A program made the position numbers and the translations under genes. The notes under the pieces are model-generated. The model was not told where the DNA came from. It saw only the letters and a list, made by a program, of their open reading frames with translations, and did not search any database. Below, in pieces: positions 7,604 to 17,500 of a stretch of 64,000 nucleotides of DNA. The stretch lies in NCBI GenBank assembly GCA_012034405.1, contig JAAVLZ010000007.1:1-64000 (forward strand), given 5' to 3'. Every line of letters begins with the position of its first letter. Position 1 is the stretch's first letter. The stretch is from Oscillospiraceae bacterium HV4-5-C5C. Its GTDB lineage: Bacteria > Bacillota > Clostridia > Saccharofermentanales > Fastidiosipilaceae.

Positions 7604-9577
7604 ATGGATACAGTAGTCGGTATATTACGGGATAACGGACGCGGAGGCGTGGTAGAGTCCAGCGGCAAAAACCGCCTGGCCCCGGTCAGCGTCTCGGCGC
7701 AGGATTTAAACGGCGCACCGTATGGTATGCTGGTCGTAGCTCAGCTGCTGACCCCGCCGGATGCCCTGAGCCCGCGCGGCAAAATTCTGGAAGTGCTGGG
7801 AGATCCGGGCCGCTCTGATGTGGCAATCAAGGCGATTATCCGTGAACACGGACTGCACGAAGGTTTTCCGGATGGTGTTATGCGCGCCGCGGCCAGGATA
7901 CCGGCGGAGCTGCCGGATGAGACTGTGGCGGATGAAATCAGGCTGGGCCGCCGTGACCTTCGTGAGCTTGCCACTCTGACGATTGACGGCAAGGAAGCCA
8001 AGGACCTGGATGACGCGATTTCCATTGAAGCCATGAATAACGGTAGCTTTCGCCTGTGGGTTCATATCGCGGATGTCACACACTATGTCAAAGAGGATGC
8101 AGCTCTGGACCGGGAGGCTTTACTCAGGGGTAATTCAGTATATCTGGTGGATCGGGTCCTGCCGATGCTGCCGCCACGCCTGTCCAATGGGATCTGCAGC
8201 CTGAATCCCGCCAAAGACCGGCTGACTCTGACCTGTGAAATGACGGTCAGCGCTGAAGGTGAGTTAGGCGGCGGCGATGTCTATGAAAGCGTCATCCGTT
8301 CTGATCTGAGAGCAAATTATGTGGATGTGTTCGCAGCGCTGCAGGGCGTGGCTGTGCTGCCGGAGTACAAACCCTTCCTGGATTTACTGCGGCATATGGA
8401 AACTTGCGCCCGCCTGCTGCGAAAAAACCGGAGCCAGGCCGGCAACCTGAATTTTAATTTCCCGGAAACCCATGTGGATTTGGATGCGGAGGGGCACCCG
8501 GTCGCCATCTATCCGTATCCCATAAATGAGGCAAATGAAATCATTGAGGAGTTCATGATCGCGGCGAACCGCACGGTGGCCAGACTGTACCGGGCCAAAA
8601 AGGCGCCGTTTATATACCGGGTGCATGAAGATCCAGATCCGGAAAAGCTGCAGCGTTTCCTGAATACGGCAAAATTGCTGGGCCTGCGCTTCAAAATCAA
8701 GGGTAAGCCGACGACCCGGCAACTGGGAGAGATCCTGGATCAGATTCAGGGCACGGCGGAAGAGGCTATCTTAGGCCAGCTGCTGCTGCAGTCCCTGGCC
8801 AAAGCCCGGTACGACGCGGAGTGCCTGGGCCATTTTGGCCTGGCCATAGCAGATTATTGTCATTTTACTTCGCCGATTCGCCGCTATCCGGATTTGTTTA
8901 TTCACCGGGTCATCAAGGGATATCTGCATGAGCAGCCCCATAACCGCAAGTGGCGCAAGCGAGCGCCGGAAGTGGCTCTGCATTGTTCGGATACGGAACG
9001 TGAGGCCATGTACGCGGAGTTTGACAGTGTGGACCGCAAAGCAGCCGAGTATATGCAGGCGCATTTGGGCGAACATTATCTGGCTCATGTCAGCGGGATG
9101 ATATCCGCCGGCATGTTTATTCAGCTGGACAATACGGTGGAGGGGATGATCCCCTTCCGGACCATGGATGACTATTATGTCTTTGATGAACAGACACTGA
9201 CCGCCCGCGGCCGGCATAATGGCAAAGTGTATAAACTGGGCCAGCCGGTTGAGGTGGTGGTGGCTAATGTCAGTCTGGAGCGGCGGCAGATTGATTTTAT
9301 GCTGCCGGCGGACTGGCAAAAGAGCGCGCTGTCCCAGCAGCTGGGCCTGAAGCTGAAAAGCCAGGTGAAACAGACCGTTCAGGCGGCAGCTGACGTAAAG
9401 ACTTTGGCTCCGGCTGCGGAGACCCTGCCGGGAGCGGCTGCCGGCCAGCAGGAAACGGAAAAAGCAGCGAAAAAGAAAAAGAAGAAAAAGGACCGCTGGC
9501 CAGCTGCCGTGAACGGTCCGGACCGGGGCTTTAAAGCCAAAAAGAATAAGAAGCATAAACGCAAAAAGAAGAAATAG
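7604..9577 (+). CDS. rnr: Ribonuclease R (RNB family 3'-5' exoribonuclease), short form
   Basis: The 657-residue exonuclease degrades structured RNA. ATG 7604 follows AAAGGAAC. Order: one cold-shock-like domain (about 1-85), the RNB catalytic domain with TIDGKEAKDLDDAISIE (Asp128, 134, 136 and 137 as metal ligands), DRVLPMLPPRLSNGICSLNP, HFTSPIRRYPDLFIHR, an S1 domain (about 495-575), then a very basic Lys-rich tail. Compared with typical RNase R (700-800 residues) the N-terminal winged-helix and first cold-shock domain are missing, and no coding sequence for them is seen upstream. The Lys tail is normal for the family and binds RNA. Confidence 0.92.
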   Translation: MDTVVGILRDNGRGGVVESSGKNRLAPVSVSAQDLNGAPYGMLVVAQLLTPPDALSPRGKILEVLGDPGRSDVAIKAIIREHGLHEGFPDGVMRAAARIPAELPDETVADEIRLGRRDLRELATLTIDGKEAKDLDDAISIEAMNNGSFRLWVHIADVTHYVKEDAALDREALLRGNSVYLVDRVLPMLPPRLSNGICSLNPAKDRLTLTCEMTVSAEGELGGGDVYESVIRSDLRANYVDVFAALQGVAVLPEYKPFLDLLRHMETCARLLRKNRSQAGNLNFNFPETHVDLDAEGHPVAIYPYPINEANEIIEEFMIAANRTVARLYRAKKAPFIYRVHEDPDPEKLQRFLNTAKLLGLRFKIKGKPTTRQLGEILDQIQGTAEEAILGQLLLQSLAKARYDAECLGHFGLAIADYCHFTSPIRRYPDLFIHRVIKGYLHEQPHNRKWRKRAPEVALHCSDTEREAMYAEFDSVDRKAAEYMQAHLGEHYLAHVSGMISAGMFIQLDNTVEGMIPFRTMDDYYVFDEQTLTARGRHNGKVYKLGQPVEVVVANVSLERRQIDFMLPADWQKSALSQQLGLKLKSQVKQTVQAAADVKTLAPAAETLPGAAAGQQETEKAAKKKKKKKDRWPAAVNGPDRGFKAKKNKKHKRKKKK

Positions 9578-9604
9578 CTTATCCTCATTTTGGCGCTGGA
9601 TAGC

Positions 9605-9632
9605 CGGGGTCAGCCGTCTCCGGCTAACCCCG
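9605..9632. terminator. Hairpin between convergent rnr and HPr-like genes
   Basis: GGGGTCAGCCG-TCTC-CGGCTAACCCC forms a strong stem in the gap between two converging genes. There is no U-run, so termination is only likely. Confidence 0.4.
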
Positions 9633-9680
9633 CGATAAACGTCAGGTCATAAGGAGCGGCTGCCTGAAACCGGTCGGACC

Positions 9681-9911
9681 TCAGCCGATGACAAAGGCGG
9701 CCAGACGCTGCTTTAAGTCGTCGCAACTGTCACTGTGGATATTCACTTTAATCGGTTTAGCCAGGTCCAGGCTGAAGATCCCCATAATTGACTTAGCGTC
9801 CACCACATAGCGCCCGGAAGCCAGGTCCACATCATAGGAAAAATCATTGACAGTCCGGACAAATTCTTTAACATCATTAATGGACTTCAGCATTATAGTC
9901 AGTGTTGTCAT
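9681..9911 (-). CDS. HPr-like (Crh-like) phosphocarrier-family protein without the active-site histidine
   Basis: The 76-residue product has the HPr fold pattern. The start is ATG 9911, preceded by AAGGAGATGCTTGCC. The region that in HPr reads GIHARP reads SINDVK here, so the phosphoryl-accepting His15 is replaced by Asn. The regulatory-Ser block KSIMGIFSL (Ser41, equivalent to HPr Ser46) is intact. HPr relatives without the catalytic His but with Ser46, such as Bacillus Crh, cannot pass phosphate to sugars but can be phosphorylated by HPr kinase and serve as CcpA corepressor (known for Crh). I infer a regulatory role in carbon catabolite control. The gene stands alone, between convergent rnr and divergent mtaB. 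Confidence 0.85.
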   Translation of the reverse strand: MTTLTIMLKSINDVKEFVRTVNDFSYDVDLASGRYVVDAKSIMGIFSLDLAKPIKVNIHSDSCDDLKQRLAAFVIG

Positions 9912-10097
9912 GGCAAGCATCTCCTTATATAAGGCGGTCTGAAGCACCAGCTGCCAGGACGGCTATCAGGTGGACGGACCATCAGCGCTATTGTAATGCT
10001 AGCAGGCGGTTTTTGTAAAACACTTATTATCAGGCTGATAGAAAGGGCTGGCTGAACCGGCTGCCCTGCAAGCGGATAAGTAATATTAGAAAGCAAT

Positions 10098-11492
10098 ATG
10101 ACAGTAATGAAGACAGAGACTCAAGATCAACAGCCGGAAGCACGGCTGCGAGAACTGCTGCGGGGCCGGACCGTGGCGGCGCAGACACTGGGCTGTAAAA
10201 CAAATTACTATGAAACCCAGGCCATTCTGGCCAGATTGCGTGCGCTGGGCTGCCGGGAAGTTCCCTTTGATCAGCCGGCGGATATCTATCTGATCAATAC
10301 ATGTACGGTAACCGGTGAGGCTGGCCGCAAATCCGGTCAGATGGTCCGACAGGCACGGCGCCGCAACGCCCGGGCGGTTATTGCCGCGCTGGGCTGTCAG
10401 GTGGAAAGCGGGGCTAATCTGGAAGCGGCTGATCTGTTGATCGGGACGCAGGGGAAGAGCAAGGTGGCAGAGGCCCTGGCGGCTCATCTGGCAGGACTGC
10501 CGGATTCAGCTTATCTGCCGGATAACGGCGCTTCCAACGGAAACAATCCGATTTACGAAGAACTGGGTACCTGGGGCAGGCAGGAAGAGACCAGGGCCGT
10601 GTTGAAAATACAGGATGGCTGTAACAATTTCTGCAGCTACTGCGCTATCCCGCTGGCCCGCGGCCGTTCACGCAGTCGTTTGGAAACCGCGATTCTGGCG
10701 GAGGCAGAACATCTGGCGGACGCCGGGTTTCAGGAAATTGTCCTGACGGGCATACATATCTGCTCTTATGGCCTGGACCTTGGTCTGGATGAAACCGCCC
10801 TGCCCCGCCTGCTCTTAAAACTGGCGGATATCCCCGGCGTGAAACGCCTCCGTCTGGGTTCCGTTGAACCGTATTCGGTCACCCCTTCTTTTGCAGAGGT
10901 TCTGGCCAGCGTCCCCAAACTCTGTCCGCATGTGCATCTGTCCCTGCAGAGCGGCAGCAGCCGGACCTTACGCCGGATGAACCGCAAGTATGATGCCCTC
11001 ACTTATGAAGCCAGCGCCGCCAGACTGGCTCAGGCCTTGCCCGGACTTAACCTGACGACGGATATTATTGTGGGCTTTCCAGGAGAGACGGAGGCGGATC
11101 ACCAGGATAGTCTGGCTTTTTGCCGCGGGATCGGCTTTGGGAAAATTCATGTCTTCCGCTATTCGGCCAGGGCTGGCACCCGGGCCGCCTCGTTTCCGGA
11201 TCAGGTAAGTCCGGAAGTCGCAGCTGCTCGCAGTCGGGATTTTCAAGCGCTCAGTCAGGCTTTGTGGAGCAGACGGGCGGCCGGCAGAGTGGGACAGACT
11301 GAGGAGGTCCTGCTGGAACAGCAGCTGGCTCCTAATGAGTGGCAGGGTTATACCAGGTGCTATGAAAACACCAATGTTCGCCTGGCGGACGGCCGGATGG
11401 GCGCGAATGGACAAATCCTGCCAGTCTGTCTGACCGGCTACAATCGTCAGGCTTTGCTGGCAGTGCCGCAATCGGATCCGTCAATTATCTGA
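10098..11492 (+). CDS. mtaB: tRNA ct6A/t6A37 methylthiotransferase MtaB
   Basis: The 464-residue radical-SAM enzyme adds a methylthio group to t6A37 in tRNAs reading ANN codons. Order: UPF0004 domain with Cys in [20 protein letters not shown] and ALGCQ (second Fe-S cluster), radical-SAM motif CNNFCSYC (Cys175, 179, 182), [32 protein letters not shown], and a C-terminal TRAM-like region. Length and motifs fit MtaB rather than MiaB or RimO (TLGCK and TGIHI are MtaB features). The first ATG has a poor ribosome site, and ATG 10107 is an alternative. Confidence 0.9.
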   Translation: MTVMKTETQDQQPEARLRELLRGRTVAAQTLGCKTNYYETQAILARLRALGCREVPFDQPADIYLINTCTVTGEAGRKSGQMVRQARRRNARAVIAALGCQVESGANLEAADLLIGTQGKSKVAEALAAHLAGLPDSAYLPDNGASNGNNPIYEELGTWGRQEETRAVLKIQDGCNNFCSYCAIPLARGRSRSRLETAILAEAEHLADAGFQEIVLTGIHICSYGLDLGLDETALPRLLLKLADIPGVKRLRLGSVEPYSVTPSFAEVLASVPKLCPHVHLSLQSGSSRTLRRMNRKYDALTYEASAARLAQALPGLNLTTDIIVGFPGETEADHQDSLAFCRGIGFGKIHVFRYSARAGTRAASFPDQVSPEVAAARSRDFQALSQALWSRRAAGRVGQTEEVLLEQQLAPNEWQGYTRCYENTNVRLADGRMGANGQILPVCLTGYNRQALLAVPQSDPSII

Positions 11493-11502
11493 ACGAATGT
11501 TC

Positions 11503-11531
11503 GTGACAGGCCATTTAGCATATGCTAGAAT
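11503..11531 (+). promoter_or_regulatory. Promoter of the ireB-ruvX genes
   Basis: -35 GTGACA (11503-11508), 17-base spacer ending in TGC, -10 TAGAAT (11526-11531). It begins just after the mtaB stop and gives a leader of about 30 bases. Confidence 0.7.
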
Positions 11532-11568
11532 AAATACTATAAACAACATCGTAACAGGAGGAATGATC

Positions 11569-11823
11569 GTGGATAACAATGAAACGACTCGTTTTGAAAT
11601 GAATCTGGATAAATCAGATGAAGTCAGAGCCATTATGTCTGAAGTTCTGGTAGCCCTGCGTGAAAAGGGCTACAACCCGATCAGCCAGCTGGTAGGTTAT
11701 TTCCTTTCAGGAGACCCTACATATATAACCAATCATAAAGGTGCGCGCGGCGTGATCCGGCGTATGGAGCGGGATGAGCTGCTTGAGGTTATCATCCGCG
11801 ATTATCTGGATAAGCTTAATTGA
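11569..11823 (+). CDS. IreB family regulatory phosphoprotein (UPF0297)
   Basis: The 84-residue cytoplasmic protein carries the family core [20 protein letters not shown] followed by [20 protein letters not shown]. In enterococci IreB is a substrate of the Ser/Thr kinase IreK and affects cephalosporin resistance (established for that family). GTG 11569 lies seven bases after AGGAGG; ATG 11563 is in frame but almost touches the ribosome site. Its stop overlaps the TTG start of ruvX. The ireB-ruvX-DUF1292 order is a conserved Firmicute cluster. Confidence 0.93.
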   Translation: MDNNETTRFEMNLDKSDEVRAIMSEVLVALREKGYNPISQLVGYFLSGDPTYITNHKGARGVIRRMERDELLEVIIRDYLDKLN

Positions 11824-12263
11824 GCGCCAGACCAGCCGGCCGCATCCTGGGGATTGATTATGGCCGCTCCCGCATTGGCGTAGCCGTCAGCGATCCTTTG
11901 GGCATCACTGCCCGCGGCCTTGAGACGGTCCGCTGGAACGGACGGGACCCGGCGGACGCGGTGGCTCGTATCTGTGAACTGGCCCGCGAGCAGCAGGTTA
12001 TCGCAGTGGTGATCGGCCTGCCCCGGCGGACAGACGGTAAAGCCAGTGAGTCTGCGGAGGCCGCCCGGGCTTTTTCGGAGCGACTCAAGGAGAGCCTGGG
12101 CCTTGACCCGATACTTTGGGATGAGCGTTACACCACGGTGCTGGCCCAGCGGACCTTGCTTGAAGTAGGCTATCGCAAAAACAAGCGGGACGTGATTGAT
12201 CAGGTAGCGGCGGAGATTATTTTGCAGGAGTACCTGGATAAACAGCGGACTGCGGCTGATTGA
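11820..12263 (+). CDS. ruvX: Holliday junction resolvase-like RuvX/YqgF
   Basis: The 147-residue RNase H-fold protein has [20 protein letters not shown] (first catalytic Asp), [11 protein letters not shown], a WDERYTT motif and a final [16 protein letters not shown] with the last Asp. The family takes part in Holliday-junction or pre-16S rRNA processing. The start is TTG 11820, overlapping the upstream TGA by four bases, so translation is coupled to ireB. Length is normal (140-150). Confidence 0.92.
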   Translation: MSARPAGRILGIDYGRSRIGVAVSDPLGITARGLETVRWNGRDPADAVARICELAREQQVIAVVIGLPRRTDGKASESAEAARAFSERLKESLGLDPILWDERYTTVLAQRTLLEVGYRKNKRDVIDQVAAEIILQEYLDKQRTAAD

Positions 12264-12330
12264 CATGATAAATTACAAAAATATTTACACACCGGGTACG
12301 ACTGGGCGGCCAGATGCGGCGGATTTACTG

Positions 12331-12350
12331 TTATCCTATGCTATAATGGC
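12331..12350 (+). promoter_or_regulatory. Promoter of the first DUF1292 gene
   Basis: TATGCTATAATGG provides an extended -10 (TGC plus TATAAT) about 50 bases before the coding start. The -35 is weak. The gene can therefore be expressed apart from ruvX. Confidence 0.55.
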
Positions 12351-12391
12351 TTGAACTGACTGAAGTTCACTAAATAACGGAGGATAAACCC

Positions 12392-12907
12392 ATGTATATG
12401 GATAGATTTAAGCGCTTATGGGCTGCTGAAGCAGGCAGCGGTGATGGCAGTACCGGGCACGATAAGGATTGTGATTGTCAGGATGCTGGCTGTGACTGTG
12501 AGACTGATCAGTGCGACTGCGGTGAGGACAGCTGCGGCTGCGGTCATGACCACAGTCTGGATTCTGATGACTTTAATCTGGCGGATCTCTTTGCGGATAT
12601 GAGTGAAGAGGAATTGGCCGACCGCACGGTTACCATGATTGATGAGGAAACGAATGAGTCCCATCGCTTTGTCATTGCGGATGACTTTGACTTTGAAGAT
12701 GAGGTTTATGCGGTGCTGGTTTCTACCGGTGATGATCCTGAGATCATGATTGCCCGGGTGGTGACCCTGGATGATGATTCAGAGGGCTTTGAAACCCTGG
12801 ATGATGAGACGTTTGCCAGAGTTTCCGCTGAGTATGACCGCATTTGTGAGGAGAGCTTTTCTGAGGCGGACGACCTGGATGACGAGTCTGAGGACGATCA
12901 GGAGTGA
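12392..12907 (+). CDS. DUF1292 protein with four CxC motifs in heptad spacing
   Basis: The 171-residue, very acidic protein follows CGGAGGATAAACCC. Residues 1-25 are ordinary. Residues 27-50 hold four Cys-x-Cys pairs at 27/29, 34/36, 41/43 and 48/50, an exact seven-residue period, followed by GHDH (51-54). Residues 55-105 and 106-145 form the DUF1292 domain (ADRTVTMIDEETNESHRFVIADDF, YAVLVSTGDDPEIMIARVV), a small beta fold of unknown function next to ruvX in many Firmicutes. Normal family members are about 90 residues and lack the Cys block. The pattern resembles metallothionein or metal-chaperone chelating motifs, so metal binding is inferred. The Asp-rich tail (DDLDDESEDDQE) is low complexity. 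Confidence 0.85.
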   Translation: MYMDRFKRLWAAEAGSGDGSTGHDKDCDCQDAGCDCETDQCDCGEDSCGCGHDHSLDSDDFNLADLFADMSEEELADRTVTMIDEETNESHRFVIADDFDFEDEVYAVLVSTGDDPEIMIARVVTLDDDSEGFETLDDETFARVSAEYDRICEESFSEADDLDDESEDDQE

Positions 12908-12951
12908 TACCCGCTTAAGAGGGGTCTGCCTCAAACTCACCGGCGCCCGGG

Positions 12952-12995
12952 GCCCGCTAACCATTGTCAAGCAATGGCCGGCGGGTCTTGTTTTT
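12952..12995 (+). terminator. Terminator after the CxC DUF1292 gene
   Basis: GCCCGC-CCATTG pairs with CAATGG-GCGGGT around TCAAG, followed by TTGTTTTT. It separates the two DUF1292 genes. Confidence 0.75.
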
Positions 12996-13042
12996 CCAAA
13001 GCGTCCGGCTGACTTATGAGGTGAAGGACTTGAGGTGACAGC

Positions 13043-13405
13043 ATGTCCCAATTAAGAGATACCATTAACCGGCACCGCCAGGAACGGGAACGTTTTAAGA
13101 GCCGGGAGGATGAACCGCTGCATGATGAAAATGATGAAGTCCTGGCCGTGCTGGAAGATGTAGACAATGGTAATGAGTATTATCTGTCCATCGTAGATTC
13201 GTTTACGGTGGACGGCCATGAGTATGTGGCTATGAGTTCTTATGAGCCGGATGACGGGGCTCACCGGGAACCTGAGTTTGTGCTGATGCGTTTTGACGTC
13301 GGTCCTCAGGGGGAGCATTATTATCAATCAATCCGGAACCGTAAGGAACTTAACCGGGTTTTTGATGTGTTTTTTGAACGGTATGTCCGTCAGCTGCGCG
13401 CTTGA
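13043..13405 (+). CDS. Second DUF1292 family protein
   Basis: The 120-residue acidic protein starts at ATG 13043 after GAGGTGACAGC. An N-terminal charged helix (about 1-25, NRHRQERERFKSRED) leads into one DUF1292 domain: EVLAVLEDVDNGNEYYLSIVDSF, then EYVAMSSYEPDDG and EFVLMRF. It lacks the Cys block of its upstream neighbour. The function is unknown. It probably arose as a paralogue of the neighbour. No promoter of its own is obvious after the terminator. Confidence 0.85.
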   Translation: MSQLRDTINRHRQERERFKSREDEPLHDENDEVLAVLEDVDNGNEYYLSIVDSFTVDGHEYVAMSSYEPDDGAHREPEFVLMRFDVGPQGEHYYQSIRNRKELNRVFDVFFERYVRQLRA

Positions 13406-13460
13406 GCTAGACCAGGCTTTGTACCGACCGGGATCTGTAAAGAAAGTTGAGCATACAAGT

Positions 13461-14558
13461 ATGAATGATGATTGGAATCAGGAGCCCTCAGCCCCGCCCG
13501 TAAATCCCGGCACCGATCCGCCTCAGCCCCGGGAGCCGCAGCTGCCGCCTCCCGGGACCTGGTATGGACTGAGGAAGCAGCCCGGACCGACCCAAACCGG
13601 CGGAGCGCCAGGGCAGGCCGCCGCTTTTGAACCCGGGAGCCAGCCGATATATCCGGTGAATCAGAACAGCCGCGGACTGGCTGCCGCTCCGGCAGCCAGC
13701 CGCCAGCGGGACCCAAACCGGCACTTTAAGATCACGGCGGTGCTGATCCCGCTGGCATTCATGCTGGTGCATATTGTGATTCAAAATATCTGCATGGTAG
13801 CCGCAACCTTTATTATAATGGCTCGCTCGGGCGGCAGTTTCAGCTACGATGAACTGATGAGTCATCAGAACCTGATTATTCTGTTTTCGTCTCTGTTATC
13901 CATAGCTGTCTACAGCGCCGCGCTGACCGTGATGCGCCGTCATGATCCGGACTTTGTCTGGTTCAGGAAACCGGCGGCTCCGGCCTTGGGGCTGGGAACC
14001 GTGGCTATTCTGGGAGCAGTTGGCAGTGCCAATCTGGTCATGCTGTTGCTCTCCTGGCTGGCTGAACACAACAGCTTCTGGCAACAGAATATGCAAAGCT
14101 ATGAGGATCTGGCCACCGCGTTTACCGACCAATCCGGACTGCTGGTGCAGATTGTGACCCTGTGTATACTGGTGCCAATAGCGGAAGAAATGCTGTTCAG
14201 GGGGATCGTGGCCGGCCAGCTGAAACGGGCCTTTTCAGATCCGCTGGCTATTATCCTGACCGCTCTGGCCTTTGCGGCTTTTCATATGAATTGGGTCCAG
14301 TCCTCTTATGTGCTGATCCCGGCCCTGGTGCTCAGTGCTGCCTATATCTGGTCGGAATCTTTACCGCTTACCATTGTGATGCATGGTATCTTTAATTTCT
14401 TTGGGAGTGTACTGCCGGGTCTGTTGCAAAATCAGGAATCCGCGGTTAATGTACTGAGCTGGATTGAGGTGGGGATCATGCCGCTGTCCGCCGTCGCTTT
14501 ATTTATAATTTACCGACATTATAAAGCTCGCAGACAGGAGTCCCGGGCGGTGTCATGA
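13461..14558 (+). CDS. CPBP family intramembrane metalloprotease
   Basis: The 365-residue membrane protein has a Pro-rich cytoplasmic N-terminus (1-90) and about eight hydrophobic segments. It carries the CPBP/Abi motifs EEMLFRG (Glu242, Glu243, Arg247), FAAFH (His275) and MHGIFNFF (His near 311), the zinc-binding glutamyl protease site of the CAAX-processing and bacteriocin-immunity family. The ATG 13461 start has only a weak ribosome site, and the frame upstream of it overlaps the DUF1292 gene. Its stop overlaps the next start (ATGA), so it is co-translated with the 1166-residue surface protein, which it might help process (inference). Confidence 0.85.
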   Translation: MNDDWNQEPSAPPVNPGTDPPQPREPQLPPPGTWYGLRKQPGPTQTGGAPGQAAAFEPGSQPIYPVNQNSRGLAAAPAASRQRDPNRHFKITAVLIPLAFMLVHIVIQNICMVAATFIIMARSGGSFSYDELMSHQNLIILFSSLLSIAVYSAALTVMRRHDPDFVWFRKPAAPALGLGTVAILGAVGSANLVMLLLSWLAEHNSFWQQNMQSYEDLATAFTDQSGLLVQIVTLCILVPIAEEMLFRGIVAGQLKRAFSDPLAIILTALAFAAFHMNWVQSSYVLIPALVLSAAYIWSESLPLTIVMHGIFNFFGSVLPGLLQNQESAVNVLSWIEVGIMPLSAVALFIIYRHYKARRQESRAVS

Positions 14559-17500
14559 TGCTGTCCCGGCATAAGCGCAAGGGCGGCCGCCGCCAGACCG
14601 CATCCTGGCTGGCTATCCTGTATTTGAGACACAAATCATACCTTGGTTTACTCGCCTTGATTCTGGCTTTTTTTATGCTGGGCTGGGGCATCCTTGCGCT
14701 TGTCTCTGCGCTGGCCGGACAGGAGACCTCCGGACTGATTACCGTTAAGACCGATCCGGATGATACTCAGGTATCAATTCTGGGCAGCGGCTTGAATTTG
14801 CTGCAGCCTGTCAGCAGTAATCTCTTGCAGGATCCTTCATTTGAACCGACATATTTAACCGCCGCCATGACAGTCAATCTGACCAATTCAGAAGGCCTGT
14901 GGGTAACCCCCGCGGAAGCCCAGTCTGATTTATATGCCAGCGGCTTTTTTGATCAGGCTGAGGTCACGCTGTTACATGTGAATGAGGACGGCAGCCGCAG
15001 CCAGCTGGATCAGGGTACGGTCCTCAGTCAGACCAACTGGGAACCGGTCTTTGATCAGCTGCAGCAAGTCTGGCCCGGTCAGAGTTACGATCCGGCCGGG
15101 CTGGAGGCCGCAGATTTGCAGCAGATCAATGACATAGCGCTGAGCTATGATACGGAAGGCCATGTTACCGGCAGTGTAGCCTGCGGCAACGGCGGTCTCC
15201 TGCTGCGCACGCTGCAGGGCGGCAGTATGAACGCTTATGTGCTGGATTCCCTGACAGGAGATATATCCAGCCTTGATTCTGCGCCTCAGCTGTCTGAATC
15301 AGCTGCGGCCAGAGCGGATGAGCAGGCGGTGACCCTGACGACTGCTGCCGTTTACCTGCTGTCAGCGGAGGGGGATTTGTGGCGCGGCAGCCTTGACTTC
15401 AGTCAATGGGAACGGCTGGGCCCGGCTGAGCTGAGTGACAGCAGCGCAGGCGGTGGCATTGTCCGGCTGCCGGAGGAGGGCAGCTGGCAGGGCTTTGTTA
15501 ATCTGGATGAGCAGATCTATGTCTGGGGCAGCCAGGGCTTACTGCGCCTGGAGGAGGATGGCTGGTCCTGGGTGGCTGACAGTTACAGCCTGCCTGCAGA
15601 TGACAGCTGGATTGCCGCCGCGTCTGGCCAGGAAGATGTGCTGTTGTTATCTGCAGCCGGCAGACTCTTGATCATTAATGAAGACCGGCGTATCAGCACA
15701 GCCTATCTGGATCAGTTGGACGAACTCCACTTTGTCAGTACCGGCCGGGAGGTCGAGCTCACTGTCCAGCCGGCCAGTCAGGACCCGGCTACAGCCACCC
15801 GGAGCCTCTGGGGAGACAACATCAAAGATCGATCTGATCAGGAGCTGTGGGCGGAGGTGGCCGCCGATCAAACCGGAAGCTATTTCCTGCGCAGCCAGGC
15901 CGGCCGGGTTATAAGCCTCAAGGCTGCGACTGATCAGGCCGAACCTTTTGAAATCAGTCAGACCACGGCTCTGCCTGCGGCCTCCGGCTGGCAGCAGCTG
16001 CTGCCGCTGACCGGCAACGACTGGCTAGCTCTGACCCTGCAGGGTACGATATACATCACCCGCAATCAAGGCAGCAGCTGGGAACTGCTGGACACCCGGG
16101 AGCTCCTTGAGGCCGGCTCATCCAGCCAGACCGGGATCACCCGGCGTCTGGCCTGGCTGGGAAACAGCCGGCTGTGCCTGATCGGTGACGCCGGTCTGAC
16201 GCTGCTGCCGCTGAACACTCAAATGCTGATCAACTGGAGCCGGGCGGACACCGCCGCGACTGCAGGAGATCGGTTACTGCTGCAGGCGTGGGTCAATGAC
16301 CCGTTGGGACAAGGCTACCTTAAAACGGATAGCACCAACCAGTCCGCCGATCAGGCTTACCCCTGGCAGCAGCAGGACCGGCAGGGCGGAACTGATCCGG
16401 ACGGATTGCAGTTCAGAACACAGGATGAAGCTGTCCAGACGGCTTCAAACTATGACAGCTCCCTGCCCCAGGGCAGACAGTATGTTTGCCTTTCGCCGGA
16501 CTGGCCCCAGTTGAAACAGACTATGCAAGGCCAGGATCAGGATTTATTACAGGACCAGCAAGTGTATAGTTTTTCTGTTTATCTGCGGACCGGACAGCCA
16601 GATGATCATGGTAAACTGACCCTGACGCTTGGCGGTAAAACCGTTCTGGCAGAAGCCAGCCTGGAGCGGATGGACCAGACCTGGCGGCGCTATCAGCTGA
16701 CCTTTATCGCTCCGGAAAATAATGTTCAGGATGACCTTTGGCTTACTCTTAACTGGAGTGGCAAGGGAGACTTGTATCTGGATGACTGCTATCTGGGTCT
16801 GGCTTTGGCTGAAGACCGCGGCGACGCCCTGCTGTCTCAGCAGCTGGCTTCCGTCCGTCCTGACCTCCTTCGCTTCAGCTATGCGGCTATCGGGCAAGCT
16901 GCTGTTCCTTCCGGCTATTGGTCGCTTAATCGCGGCAATACCGTGGCAAACTGGGATCAAACCGGCTGGACAGACAAACAGGGCCTGAGCCTGGAAAGCG
17001 CGCTCCGCCAGGCTGCCGCTGCCAGGTCAGCCCCCTGGCTGGTATTTGACAGCTTGAGCACGCCGGAAGATATGGCTGAGGTTATGGAGTACCTGGCCGG
17101 GCCGGTATCTGAACCCATTGGTGAAAAACGGCTGAAAAACGGCTCGCCGGTCCCCTGGACCAGTACCTTAAGCCGTTTCATTTTTGAATTTACGGATAGT
17201 CAGGGTTTATGCCGTTCCGACAGCGAAAGAGCAGCTTTTGTTGACCAGTTAATCAGTGCTGTCCAGGCCTCTTCGTACTATTCGCAGATAAAAAATCAGC
17301 TCATTTTTGTGGATGGGATGAATTATACCGAAGGGGTCATGTTGTCAGTTGCGGACTACCACAGCAGCAGGCTGGACCTGAGCCTCAACCAGGCGGATAC
17401 CCAAAACAGCCTGGCCGAACAGATTGATAGCGCATACAATACCTATGCGGGCAGCAGTCCCCGGCATGTCAATTTACCCGGCACCTGGATTCCGGAGCTC

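Noticed and set aside
8771-9556. 261-residue minus-strand ORF inside rnr
   Set aside because: Antisense shadow of a well-supported exonuclease gene; the composition is that of a reversed coding strand and there is no ribosome site.
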